From the NCBI RefSeq assembly GCF_001427785.1, contig NZ_LMHM01000014.1, positions 89,319-143,915 on the forward strand: a stretch of DNA of 54,597 nt, given 5' to 3'. Source of the DNA: Lysobacter sp. Root690. Its GTDB lineage: Bacteria; Pseudomonadota; Gammaproteobacteria; Xanthomonadales; Xanthomonadaceae. The notes under the pieces were generated by a model. It did no database searches. It was not told the origin of the DNA and saw nothing but the letters and a program-made list of their open reading frames with translations. Made by a program: the position numbers and the translations under genes. Position 1 is the first letter of the stretch. Each line of letters starts with the position of its first letter. Positions 8,955 to 17,636 of the stretch are shown here, one piece after another.

Positions 8955-9824
8955 ATGTTCAAGAAGGCGGCGGTAAAAGCGGTTGAAAAAGCGGAAAATG
9001 CGTCCGCGCTGAACGATGTCGTCAGCGTGATTGTACGTTTCCACGACATACGCGAGCTGCCAAAACTGGAGCGGGCAATCCAGAGCTTGCATGCGCAGAC
9101 AGATGCGGAGATTCAACCAATCGTGGTGACGCAGCGGTTCAGTCCATCGGATGTCGAGGCCACTTCGCGCGCGGTAGCCAGGCAGTGGTTCTTCGATTGG
9201 CTACCCGCCGCCTCGGTGGTCAACTATTCGGACGAAGGGATAGGCGATGCGCGTTCGGATCTGATGAATCTGGGGATTCAAAGACATCTGAAGCTCGGTA
9301 ATCGCTTCCTGGCGTTCCTGGATTACGACGACATTCTCTACACGCATGCCTACAAAATCCTGAAGCGACCGCTGCTGGAAACCCAGGTGGCGGTTTCATT
9401 CGCCGGCATCGAGATGGCGCATGCGGTCGGTATGCGCGATTACGACTTCATATACGACATGAGCTATCCGTTCGTTGGCAAGAATAAGATGGATTTGGTC
9501 AAGGATAATTTTTGTCCTTTGCATTCGTATCTAATCGATTGTTCGAAAATTGATCCATGTGAGCTGTATTTCAGGAGCGAGCTGAGCCGGGTCGAGGACT
9601 ACGACTTCCTGCTGCGCGTCGCCGGGCCCAACCCTTGCGATTTCTCCGCGCTCGGTTGTCGGATAGGCATTTACATCATCCGTAGCGATCACAGTAACAG
9701 CACCCCGAGCAACAACGGAAGCGAAGAGGATCGCGAGAAACAGGAGGTATGGAAGCGCAATCGCGATCGCCTTGACGCCTTGCGCAGTACCTACCAAGTG
9801 AAACTGTTCGCCTCGGATTTTTGA
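8955..9824 (+). CDS. GT2-like glycosyltransferase
   Basis: A 289-residue predicted glycosyltransferase. The fold start VVSVIVRFHDIRELPKLERAI and the metal-binding FLDYDDILY (D123, D125, D126) support a GT-A fold; VEDYDFLLRVA corresponds to the acceptor/base region of GT2 enzymes. It has no membrane segment, so it likely acts at the membrane's cytoplasmic face on a lipid-linked intermediate. The stop is 3 bp from the next start (9828). AT-ending codons are more frequent than in flanking housekeeping genes (for example 9480-9560), hinting at acquired DNA. Donor and acceptor cannot be read from sequence. Confidence 0.8.
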   Translation: MFKKAAVKAVEKAENASALNDVVSVIVRFHDIRELPKLERAIQSLHAQTDAEIQPIVVTQRFSPSDVEATSRAVARQWFFDWLPAASVVNYSDEGIGDARSDLMNLGIQRHLKLGNRFLAFLDYDDILYTHAYKILKRPLLETQVAVSFAGIEMAHAVGMRDYDFIYDMSYPFVGKNKMDLVKDNFCPLHSYLIDCSKIDPCELYFRSELSRVEDYDFLLRVAGPNPCDFSALGCRIGIYIIRSDHSNSTPSNNGSEEDREKQEVWKRNRDRLDALRSTYQVKLFASDF

Positions 9825-9827
9825 TCA

Positions 9828-11519
9828 ATGTTGAACGAAAAATTAGCCGAAATGGCATTGTTGCGTGAGTCGGGCTTGTTCGATCCAGAATATCTGGCGC
9901 GGGCCATAGGCGTGGACCTGAGCAAAGCGGCGAGTGTCCCGGTCGAATTCATGTATCTCGAGAGCCGAGACTACTGGGGCGCCTCCACCTCCGCGCTGTT
10001 TAACGGGCGCTACTATCTGGATAGCAATCCGGATCTGGTCGCAAGCGACGTCAATCCGCTGTTGCACTACGTTACGCATGGATTCTTCGAGGGGCGTGCG
10101 CCCTGTGTTCTGTTCGACATGGACTACATTCTCGAACAGATTCAACCAGGTTCAAGCGGATGGGATCTGGAGCGAAAGCGCGAGCAGTTCCGTCGGTTTC
10201 GCGGACTACGCCATATGTTGCAATGCACCGACGTCGATCCAGGCCCGTTCTTCGAGAACGCGGTGTACCGCAAATCCGAGGGGCGACCGGCCATGAACTC
10301 CGAGGACATTCCATTGGAGCGCTATCTCAACGTCCGAGGGCGCTGCGATGCCGGATACCTGGAATGCAGCTCGCTGGCATCCATGGCGTACTACATGTCG
10401 GACAATCTTGACTTGGAGCAGGCCAACGTCGTCCCATTACTGCATCTGATCCAGTACGGACTCGCCGAAGGGCGACGATTCGCGCCCGACGAGCGGGTTA
10501 GTGCCCAGTTCCTGAGGAACTCCGCACATCTGTCCGGAAACGATGCGTTTCGCAGCGTCAAGGGATTCCTCGCGCATACCAGGGGAACCGGACGCATCGC
10601 CGGGCCTGCGTGGCCGACACCCTATGCCCGCGATTCGCTGCCATCGCTGCGTCATCGAGCCCACGAGCGTCGACGCGATGCGTTCATTGGGATAGTGCTT
10701 TACGACAATAGCGAGGAAGAGCTCAGGCGTCTGGATGCGTCGCTGCGAAATGAAGTGCGCATCAGCGACGGCTATCGTATCGATTGGATGTACTACGTGA
10801 ACGATCCCGAAAACCTTCCGCGATATCGAAAGGTTCTGGGCGACAGGATCATTTTCGACGAGAACTGCGCAAACATCGGCTTTGGTCGAGCGCACAACGA
10901 ATTGATGAGGCGCTGCTTCGATACGGATCGGTTGTACATCGGGGCCAACCCGGATGGGTACTTCACTCCGGGTTGCATAAAGGCCTTGCTTGATTTTTCC
11001 GACTTCTATGGCGATCAGGCCTTGATCGAGGGAAGTGCGGCGCCTATCGATCATCCGAAATGGCACGATCCGGTGACTCTGGATACCGCTTGGGTTTCCG
11101 GTGCTTGCTTCGCGCTGCCCTACAAGCTTTGGACGCAGGTCGGCGGGTTCGACGAAAAGATTCATATGTACTGCGAGGATGTCGATCTGTCGTGGCGTGT
11201 CAGGCTGATCGGTGGCTACCTCAAGGTGTGTCCGGCCGCCCGATTCGTGCATGACGTCACGCCGAGGTTCATCGGCGACAAGGCATCGACGACCGAGCGC
11301 AGCCGCCAGCAATCGATGTTGGCCGGTGGATACTACCTGGCTCGAAAATGGGGTGGGGACGAGCAAGCACAGCGGTTACGCGAGGAGTTCGGTCGACTGG
11401 TCGGCCGCGACAATCTGCATCTTCTCGAAGAGCCGGTGTTCGAGATGGATCGCAAGATCGCGCGAAAGGTCGCGGATTTTTCCCTGCCTAGATTCGCCCC
11501 GTCACGGTTCTGGAACTGA
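9828..11519 (+). CDS. GT2 glycosyltransferase with N-terminal YLxxNPDL modules
   Basis: A 563-residue protein. Residues from about 286 form a GT2 domain: IGIVLYDNSEEEL, NIGFGRAHNELM (rhamnosyltransferase-like), GANPDGYFTPG as the DxD-type site, WVSGACFALP and DEKIHMYCEDVDLSWRVRL. The N-terminal half carries two copies of a short module: YYLDSNPDLVASDVNPLLHY with FFEGR (from about 55) and YYMSDNLDLEQANVVPLLHL with LAEGR (from about 185). The same module occurs in the proteins at 11571 and 14920, suggesting a shared docking or carbohydrate-associated role. Starts 3 bp after the previous stop. Confidence 0.85.
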   Translation: MLNEKLAEMALLRESGLFDPEYLARAIGVDLSKAASVPVEFMYLESRDYWGASTSALFNGRYYLDSNPDLVASDVNPLLHYVTHGFFEGRAPCVLFDMDYILEQIQPGSSGWDLERKREQFRRFRGLRHMLQCTDVDPGPFFENAVYRKSEGRPAMNSEDIPLERYLNVRGRCDAGYLECSSLASMAYYMSDNLDLEQANVVPLLHLIQYGLAEGRRFAPDERVSAQFLRNSAHLSGNDAFRSVKGFLAHTRGTGRIAGPAWPTPYARDSLPSLRHRAHERRRDAFIGIVLYDNSEEELRRLDASLRNEVRISDGYRIDWMYYVNDPENLPRYRKVLGDRIIFDENCANIGFGRAHNELMRRCFDTDRLYIGANPDGYFTPGCIKALLDFSDFYGDQALIEGSAAPIDHPKWHDPVTLDTAWVSGACFALPYKLWTQVGGFDEKIHMYCEDVDLSWRVRLIGGYLKVCPAARFVHDVTPRFIGDKASTTERSRQQSMLAGGYYLARKWGGDEQAQRLREEFGRLVGRDNLHLLEEPVFEMDRKIARKVADFSLPRFAPSRFWN

Positions 11520-11570
11520 GATGCGTCGCTCGCTCGATCGCCCAGACAACGTAAAAAGATCGTCCGGCCA

Positions 11571-14027
11571 ATGAAAAAAGTCATAACGTTTGGAACCTTT
11601 GACCTGTTGCACGACGGACATTTGAGGATTCTGGAGCGGGCGAAATCGCTGGGCGACTACCTGGTCGTGGGCGTGTCCACGGATCACTTGAATGCGCAGA
11701 AGGGCAAGCGTTCCTTCTTCGACCAGAAGCATCGTATGGAATGCGTCGCGGCTCTGAAGGTCGTAGATGAGGTGTTCTTCGAAGACTCGCTGGAGCGAAA
11801 GGATGAATACATTCGCGAGCATGGCGCCGATTTGCTCGTCATGGGTGACGATTGGCGCGGAAAGTTCGACTGGGTCAGTTGCGAGGTAGTGTATCTCACC
11901 AGGACGCCGGGAATTTCATCCACCGAGGTGAAGCTCGAGCTTGGGGATCGCTTCAAATGCAAGCGGGTTCTATTCGGCGATACCTACATCCGCAAACATT
12001 ACGACTGCGCCTTGAGTCTGGTCAACGAACTCACTGCCGCCAATATCGCGCCGATATTCTCGGCAGGCCAGACTCTGCCCAGCGGAGTGGATTGCGATTG
12101 TCTGGTGTATTTCAATCTTCCGATGAGCGCACCGGCGAGCGAGTACGCTAGCAAGCCCAGGGTATTGGTCGATCATGGCGCCAGTCACTTGAAGTGGTTC
12201 TTGTCGAACCCCGCGCGTTTCGACTTCTTCGACGTGATCGTCACCGCAGGACCGGATCACACCAATGCCCTGCTGACGTTCTTTTCCGACATCGGCGGCA
12301 GCTACGGCAAGGTCAGGTCGGCCGGATTCATCAAGTCCGGGCAACTGCTGCAGCCGCCCTTGTTAAGCAGGGAGCAGATCGCGCTCAAGTATGCGCTGAA
12401 CCCCGCGCGGCCCATCATTCTGTTCGCGCCGACCTGGCACATTTCCAATAATCCGGACATGGCAGCCGCGATTTTGGAGATAGCCAAGATCGATAACCAT
12501 GTCGCGTTGCTGCATCCAGAAACCGCGCATCTGGATGTTTCAAGGCTGAATGTCGCGCTGAACGAAAGCGGAGTGGTCAGTGAGCTGCTCAAGCATGCCG
12601 ACTGTGTGGTTTCCGATCTCTCCTCGACGATCTACGAGGCCGCGGCGTTGGGGCGGCCGGTCGTGCAGCTGTTGCTCAGGGAGTATTCCGACAACAATGC
12701 CGTCGTTTATGACTTCCCCTATGCAGCGGGCACGGCCGAGCTGTTTTGTGGCGGGTTGCCGACACGTCCGGATGGAGTGATGCGCGCCGTCGACAGGATC
12801 CTGGCAGCGGACGAGCATGTGTCCGTGGCCTTGCAACGCATGCGTAACAGAATCCTGCATGGTACGAGGATCGAGGCAGGGAGCGTGAAGGCAGTGGCGA
12901 CGGAGATCGCTCGTGCGTGTGACATGGAGCAAGGGCGGTCCCTGGTCGAGCTGCGCGAGCGACGAAAGACGGAGTCCTCTTATTCGGCCGCGCACCAGAA
13001 CTTGTTCTTCTCACGAAACCGCTTGATTGCTCAAAAAGGCGGCAGGTTCAAGGGAGTGAATGAGTCAAGTTCCCGCGAGGCGATCGAGTGCGCTTTGGTC
13101 GCGGTGGATTGGGTGGAGTTGGAATTCTCCCGCTGCGCTGATGGCGTCGTCGTCGCGCGGCAAGGAACCGAGGAAAAATACGGACTCAAACAAGAATTCA
13201 TATCGACATCGACAGAGCAGTTCCTGCTGAGTCGGTTCGAGGGCGGGTTGACGCCGATCGCCGTCGAGGATGCGATCGGGCTTTGCGCGCGAAAGGGGCG
13301 GGCCTTGGTCTGCGGTATTTCAAGTGACCGGGACTACGAATTCACCATCTCGCATCTGGCGAACACATCGCGCTCGGCTGGCTTGATCAATCAGGTGGTA
13401 ATGAAATGCTACAGCGTGGAGCATTTCGATGCCGCGCTCAGGTCGGGTTTTTCAAGAATCATTTTGTCCGTTGAGAAACGTCACGCGAACGATCCGCTCG
13501 GATCGGAGGCCTTCGACTTCATTGACGCGTGCCTCATGATCAATTCGCGTTGCGTGGTCGGTATAGATGTTCCGTACAAGAACCCGTCGATGGTCCTTTC
13601 CTGTCTGGACGATCCGCGCACGCTCGGCCTATATGCGACCTGGAAGCGTGTGTACGTGCATGGGGCGCCGCCGAAGGAGTATGGTCGTATTCTCAACCAG
13701 AATTTTGGCCTGTTCGCGCACGGCTACTCGGCCGCTTACGATTTCTCCGATAAGCCGCAGAATTTTCATTGGCCGACATATCTTTTCCTGCATCCCGACG
13801 TGGCCAGGGCCGGGTTGGCCAATCCTGTCGGTGCGACGTTGCACTATCTCACCTATGGCGCCAACGAGGGTAGGGCCACCCGCTACTCGGCACCCGCGGA
13901 TTTTATGCATGGCGCGTATCTGGACCTGAACCCTGGACTGAGGGACGCGGGCATCAGTGGGGAGCACAGCGCAAAGGCGCACTGGACAAAATACGGAGCG
14001 GTGGAAAATCGACGTTACAGGCGTTAG
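11571..14027 (+). CDS. Fused glycerol-P cytidylyltransferase / CDP-glycerol glycerophosphotransferase-like / GDPD-like protein
   Basis: An 818-residue multidomain protein. Residues 1-130 are a cytidylyltransferase of the TagD/GCT type: GTFDLLHDGH with HxGH at 14-17 and RTPGISSTE near 114, predicted to make CDP-glycerol or a related CDP-alditol from CTP. Residues about 140-460 resemble TagB/TagF glycerophosphotransferases: VLVDHGASHLKW (about 199), LFAPTWH (about 285) and SDLSSTIYEAAALGRPVV (about 348). Residues about 470-725 resemble a glycerophosphodiester phosphodiesterase barrel (AIECALVAVDWVELEF, DGVVVARQ), but the catalytic HRG appears as QKG and the HD as RQ. The C-terminus has two YLxLNPDV-like modules (733-818). 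Predicted role is adding glycerol phosphate to the exported glycan. In Gram-positive teichoic acid systems these activities are separate proteins. Third-domain assignment is the least certain. Confidence 0.8.
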   Translation: MKKVITFGTFDLLHDGHLRILERAKSLGDYLVVGVSTDHLNAQKGKRSFFDQKHRMECVAALKVVDEVFFEDSLERKDEYIREHGADLLVMGDDWRGKFDWVSCEVVYLTRTPGISSTEVKLELGDRFKCKRVLFGDTYIRKHYDCALSLVNELTAANIAPIFSAGQTLPSGVDCDCLVYFNLPMSAPASEYASKPRVLVDHGASHLKWFLSNPARFDFFDVIVTAGPDHTNALLTFFSDIGGSYGKVRSAGFIKSGQLLQPPLLSREQIALKYALNPARPIILFAPTWHISNNPDMAAAILEIAKIDNHVALLHPETAHLDVSRLNVALNESGVVSELLKHADCVVSDLSSTIYEAAALGRPVVQLLLREYSDNNAVVYDFPYAAGTAELFCGGLPTRPDGVMRAVDRILAADEHVSVALQRMRNRILHGTRIEAGSVKAVATEIARACDMEQGRSLVELRERRKTESSYSAAHQNLFFSRNRLIAQKGGRFKGVNESSSREAIECALVAVDWVELEFSRCADGVVVARQGTEEKYGLKQEFISTSTEQFLLSRFEGGLTPIAVEDAIGLCARKGRALVCGISSDRDYEFTISHLANTSRSAGLINQVVMKCYSVEHFDAALRSGFSRIILSVEKRHANDPLGSEAFDFIDACLMINSRCVVGIDVPYKNPSMVLSCLDDPRTLGLYATWKRVYVHGAPPKEYGRILNQNFGLFAHGYSAAYDFSDKPQNFHWPTYLFLHPDVARAGLANPVGATLHYLTYGANEGRATRYSAPADFMHGAYLDLNPGLRDAGISGEHSAKAHWTKYGAVENRRYRR

Positions 14028-14072
14028 CTCGATGGCGTCTTTTCATATCCATGACAAGCAGGTTGGCGCGGC

Positions 14073-14807
14073 ATGAAGCTTCCGCATTTCATCAGCAGTT
14101 ATCTCAATCAAAGTCGCAGCCTGATCGGATCGCACGATATGGCCAGGGCGATGGAGCTGGCGGTGGGTGGGGACTTCGAGACGGTTGGTGTCTTGGAGTT
14201 CTGTTTGCTCAAGCATCTGGGGTTGCGACCGGAGCAATCTATCATCGATGTCGGTTGTGGCAGCGGTCGGCTCGCGGTCCAACTCAAGGATTATCTGGTC
14301 GGAAGCTTCGTTGGAATCGATGTCGTGCCGGAGTTGCATCAGTACGCGCGGACGCTGTGCGGACGAAATGACTGGCGTTTCTACACGGCGCCCGGCGTCA
14401 CGATTCCCGAGCCGGATGAGTCGGCCGATTTCGTCGTGTTCTTTTCCGTATTCACTCACCTGTTGCATGAGGAAACCTATCGCTATTTACGTGAGGCCCG
14501 GCGCGTTCTCAAGCCGGATGGACGAATCGTATTTTCGTTCCTGGAATTTCGTATCGCCTCGCATTGGTTCATTTTCGAAAATTCGGTGCGCGACGAACGG
14601 CCTGAGAAGGTGCTTAATCAATTCATCGACCGCGACATGATCGGCGCCTTCGCCCGTCATCTCGACTTGGAAATTGTTCAGATCCACGATGGCCATCTTC
14701 CGCATATTCCGATTGACCGGACCTTGCGCTGGGCCGACGGACGGGAGGTCCGCGACATGGGGACGTTGGGACAGTCGGTGTGCGTGCTGGGTCGGGCCGT
14801 CGCTTGA
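14073..14807 (+). CDS. Class I SAM-dependent methyltransferase
   Basis: A 244-residue methyltransferase with the SAM motif IIDVGCGSGRLAVQL, the acidic GIDVVPEL at the end of beta-2, and the post-motif LREARRVLKPDGRIVFSFLEF typical of small-molecule or sugar methyltransferases. As part of the glycan operon (45 bp after the upstream gene) it may methylate a sugar, or cap the non-reducing end and so stop elongation, as methyltransferases do in several ABC-exported O-antigens. That role is inferred from context. The ATG at 14073 gives a natural N-terminus. Confidence 0.85.
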   Translation: MKLPHFISSYLNQSRSLIGSHDMARAMELAVGGDFETVGVLEFCLLKHLGLRPEQSIIDVGCGSGRLAVQLKDYLVGSFVGIDVVPELHQYARTLCGRNDWRFYTAPGVTIPEPDESADFVVFFSVFTHLLHEETYRYLREARRVLKPDGRIVFSFLEFRIASHWFIFENSVRDERPEKVLNQFIDRDMIGAFARHLDLEIVQIHDGHLPHIPIDRTLRWADGREVRDMGTLGQSVCVLGRAVA

Positions 14808-14919
14808 ACGACCCACTTGTGCGGCTGAAGGCAGTTGCGTGCCGGCGTGGTGCGTCCGCGTTGTTATTGTCGACGATTCGTGTCCAAGACGGCTGCATCG
14901 GGCGCGGGGATGAATATTC

Positions 14920-15867
14920 GTGAACGCACTTCCACTTCAGGTCGTCGCTGACGAAAGCAACTACGATGAAGCTGCTTATCTGCGCGGGAACGCGGATGTA
15001 GCGCGAGAGGTGGCGGCGGGCCGTTGTGCGAGCGGCCGGGCGCATTTCGATGCGTTTGGTCGGTTCGAGCGGCGCGGTCTGCGTCTGACGATCCCGGCGT
15101 CCTGGAAGCAGGAAAAGCTGGCGAAGGTGCGCCCGCTGCTGAGCGCGGAGATGGAATGCGTGGAGTCGATGGATTGCCTGAATTTTCTGAGCGCGGAACT
15201 TGCCGAAGAGTTCGGCATCGTCGCTACCGAAAACGTCAGCTCCCACGGATACGACCACGAGGCGCTAGGTTTGGTCGAGCGCCATCGCGACGGACTCGTG
15301 CTGGATTGTGGTGCGGGACTGCGCGACATCTATTACCGAAACGTCGTGAATTGCGAGGTCGTGGCTTACGACACCACCGACGTGCTGGCGGTCGCCGAGC
15401 GTCTACCGTTCACCGACGAAAGCTTCGATGCGGTGCTGAGCTTGAATGTACTCGAACACGTCAAGGACCCGTTTCAGGCGGCGCGCGAATTGATGCGCGT
15501 GCTCAAGCCGGGAGGTCAGTTGATGTGCGTGGCCCCTTTTCTGCAGCCGCTGCATGGCTATCCCCATCACTACTACAATATGACCCGGCAAGGCATAGAC
15601 AATTTATTTTCCGGATTGTTGGAGCGGCGCATAGAAGTCTACGGCGCCATGAAACCGATATGGGCCTTGAATTGGTTTCTCACTCGTTACCACGCCGGAC
15701 TGCCGCCCGAGTCTCGCGAACGCTTCGCGATGATGACCGTCGCCGAGCTGATGACCTCTCCGGAGACATTGGAGCTCGACGGGATCAACTTGGGATTGAG
15801 CGCTGGGGCTTGTACCGAATTGGCCTCGGCCCATGCCTTGTTCGGATGCAAGCCCGGTCGCAATTGA
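14920..15867 (+). CDS. SAM-dependent methyltransferase with N-terminal YLxxN module
   Basis: A 315-residue protein starting at GTG. Residues about 14-55 are another copy of the operon's module (YDEAAYLRGNADVAREV ... HFDAFGRFERR). Residues about 120-235 are a methyltransferase core: VLDCGAGLRDIYY, SFDAVLSLNVLEHVKDP and LMRVLKPGGQLMCVAPFLQP. The C-terminal part (HGYPHHYYNMTRQGIDNLF) is common in sugar-associated methyltransferases. It is the last plus-strand gene of the operon, 112 bp after the previous one, and converges on the NUDIX gene with 61 bp between stops. Confidence 0.8.
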   Translation: MNALPLQVVADESNYDEAAYLRGNADVAREVAAGRCASGRAHFDAFGRFERRGLRLTIPASWKQEKLAKVRPLLSAEMECVESMDCLNFLSAELAEEFGIVATENVSSHGYDHEALGLVERHRDGLVLDCGAGLRDIYYRNVVNCEVVAYDTTDVLAVAERLPFTDESFDAVLSLNVLEHVKDPFQAARELMRVLKPGGQLMCVAPFLQPLHGYPHHYYNMTRQGIDNLFSGLLERRIEVYGAMKPIWALNWFLTRYHAGLPPESRERFAMMTVAELMTSPETLELDGINLGLSAGACTELASAHALFGCKPGRN

Positions 15868-15928
15868 ACGGGCGCGCTGCGACAGCGTGTGATCGTTTTG
15901 CCGTGGAATTTGAAGCGCTTGGGGTCGT

Positions 15929-16495
15929 TCAACCCACCGCCGACCCATCCGGATTGCGCTCAATCATCCAAAGCCCCGCCCACAGCTTGAGGTCGAGTTC
16001 GTAGCCTTCCGCCTGTTTCTGCATCAGCCACATCGGCGCGGTGGCGCGCGGGACTTCGTGGACGATGATGTCTTCGCCGGCCACGCCGCCGCCGTCGCCG
16101 ACCTTGCTCAGCTGGGTCGCGCGGACGAAGGCGATGCGTTCGCTGCTCATGCCGGCGGAGGTCGGGCCGGTCAGCAGGACCTCCACGCGCGCGGGGTCCC
16201 AGCCGGTTTCTTCGATCAGTTCGCGTTGCGCTGCCGATTCGAGGGTGTCGTGGTCGTGGTCGTCGCCGACCAGGCCGGCCGGCATTTCGATGGTGCGCGC
16301 GCCCAGCGGCACGCGGTACTGCTCGACGAACAGGATGTTGTCGTCGGGGGTGACGGCGACGATGATCACCGCCATGCCCTTGCCGTGGGTGCGTTCGGCG
16401 TATTCCCAATGGCCGCGGCGCATCATGCGCAGCCACTGGCCGGTGTAGATGGTTTCGATCGGTTGGTCGTGCGCGGTGTGATCGGCTGAGGTCAT
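15929..16495 (-). CDS. NUDIX hydrolase (ADP-ribose pyrophosphatase-like)
   Basis: A 188-residue NUDIX family hydrolase, expected to cleave a nucleoside diphosphate linked to another group such as ADP-ribose. The NUDIX box reads G-x5-D-x7-RELIEETGW (within GLVGDDHDHDTLESAAQ then RELIEETG), with Asp at the usual first Glu. TIEMPAGLVG before the box is typical of ADP-sugar pyrophosphatases. The ATG at 16495 is chosen because the open frame upstream reads as arginine-rich shadow sequence. It lies last in a minus-strand group with the exonuclease and nitroreductase. Confidence 0.88.
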   Translation of the reverse strand: MTSADHTAHDQPIETIYTGQWLRMMRRGHWEYAERTHGKGMAVIIVAVTPDDNILFVEQYRVPLGARTIEMPAGLVGDDHDHDTLESAAQRELIEETGWDPARVEVLLTGPTSAGMSSERIAFVRATQLSKVGDGGGVAGEDIIVHEVPRATAPMWLMQKQAEGYELDLKLWAGLWMIERNPDGSAVG

Positions 16496-16668
16496 TGCGT
16501 TCCTCGCAGGGTCGTCTCGCGTGAGCGAGGCGCTTGGGCGTGGCTGGAAGGGGGCGCGTCGCGACGGAGCCGGCCGGGACCGGCCGCGGCCGTGCGGCGA
16601 CGCGTTCATGTTCTCAGCGTACCGCAGCGGGGCGGGGTCGGTCGGTGCCGCGCCGCGGGCGGGTGATG

Positions 16669-17613
16669 CTACGACGGAACCTGTGACGCGGCGAAGTCCA
16701 GGCCGACCGCTTCGTGCAGCCGGCGCCGGGTCATCGGTCCGAAGCGCAGACGGTCGCACAGTTCCAGCAGGCCGGCCGCATTGGCGGGACCGCGCACAAA
16801 ATGCCCGCTGCTGTCGCCCAGCGGCGCGTCCAGCGCGATCGTGGTGAGTTGCCTGCACAGCAAGGCCTGCGCGCGGTGTTCGCGCAGCCGCGCCGCGGCG
16901 CTGGCGGCGCCGCGCAGGCGCAGGAACGGGACTTCCTCGACCCGCGCCAGCAAGGCATCGAGGGTATCGAAGTGGGCGAGCAGGGCGGCCGCGGTCTTGG
17001 CGCCGATCCCGGGCACGCCGGGAATGTTGTCGACCGCGTCGCCGGTAAGAGCGAGGTAATCGGCGACCTGGCGCGCATGCACGCCCTGGCGCGCGTGCAC
17101 GCCGTCGGCGCCCCAGCGTTGGCCGCGGGCGAAGTCCCATTGTTCGTCGTGGGTATCGAGCAACTGCGACAGGTCCTTGTCGGCCGACACGATCACCCCG
17201 CGGTAGCCGTGACCGCGCATGGCCACGATCGCGCTGCCGATCAGGTCGTCGGCTTCGTACTGCGAATCCGACAGCACTGCCAGGCCGAGCGCGCGGCACA
17301 GCGCCTGGCAGTGGCCGAACTGGCGCTTGAGCGCGTCCGGCGCGGGATCGCGATTGGCCTTGTAGGCCGGATAGATCGCGTTGCGGAAGCAAGAGTCCAG
17401 CGCTTCGTCGAAGGCGACCGCGATATGGCGCGGGCGTTCGCGTTCGATCAGTTCGAGCAGGAAGCGGGCGAAGCCGTGGACGGCGTTGGTCGGCCAGCCT
17501 TCGGCGTCCTGGAACTCGTCGGGGATCGAGTGCCAGGCGCGGAACACGTACAGGCTGGCGTCGACCAGGTAGACCGCGGTAGGCGCGGCCGGTGTGGGTG
17601 CGGCGTTGTTCAT
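16669..17613 (-). CDS. 5'-3' exonuclease / flap nuclease-like protein
   Basis: A 314-residue protein homologous to the N-terminal 5' nuclease domain of DNA polymerase I. It starts with the PIN-like fold (VYLVDASLYVFRAWHSIP), contains VAFDEALDSCFRN, YKANRDPAP, YEADDLIG and SADKDLSQLL acidic metal-binding motifs, and then the helix-3-turn-helix DNA-binding segment LALTGDAVDNIPGVPGIG. It probably removes flaps or RNA primers. It is longer than E. coli ExoIX because of the C-terminal tail. The start at 17613 is 23 bp after the nitroreductase stop, suggesting one transcript. Confidence 0.9.
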   Translation of the reverse strand: MNNAAPTPAAPTAVYLVDASLYVFRAWHSIPDEFQDAEGWPTNAVHGFARFLLELIERERPRHIAVAFDEALDSCFRNAIYPAYKANRDPAPDALKRQFGHCQALCRALGLAVLSDSQYEADDLIGSAIVAMRGHGYRGVIVSADKDLSQLLDTHDEQWDFARGQRWGADGVHARQGVHARQVADYLALTGDAVDNIPGVPGIGAKTAAALLAHFDTLDALLARVEEVPFLRLRGAASAAARLREHRAQALLCRQLTTIALDAPLGDSSGHFVRGPANAAGLLELCDRLRFGPMTRRRLHEAVGLDFAASQVPS

Positions 17614-17636
17614 GGGCTCATTCAAACACGCGGCGC

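Noticed and set aside
15929-17392. 487-residue minus-strand reading that fuses upstream sequence to the NUDIX gene
   Set aside because: The upstream part is an out-of-frame shadow of the exonuclease gene; the NUDIX protein begins naturally at 16495.
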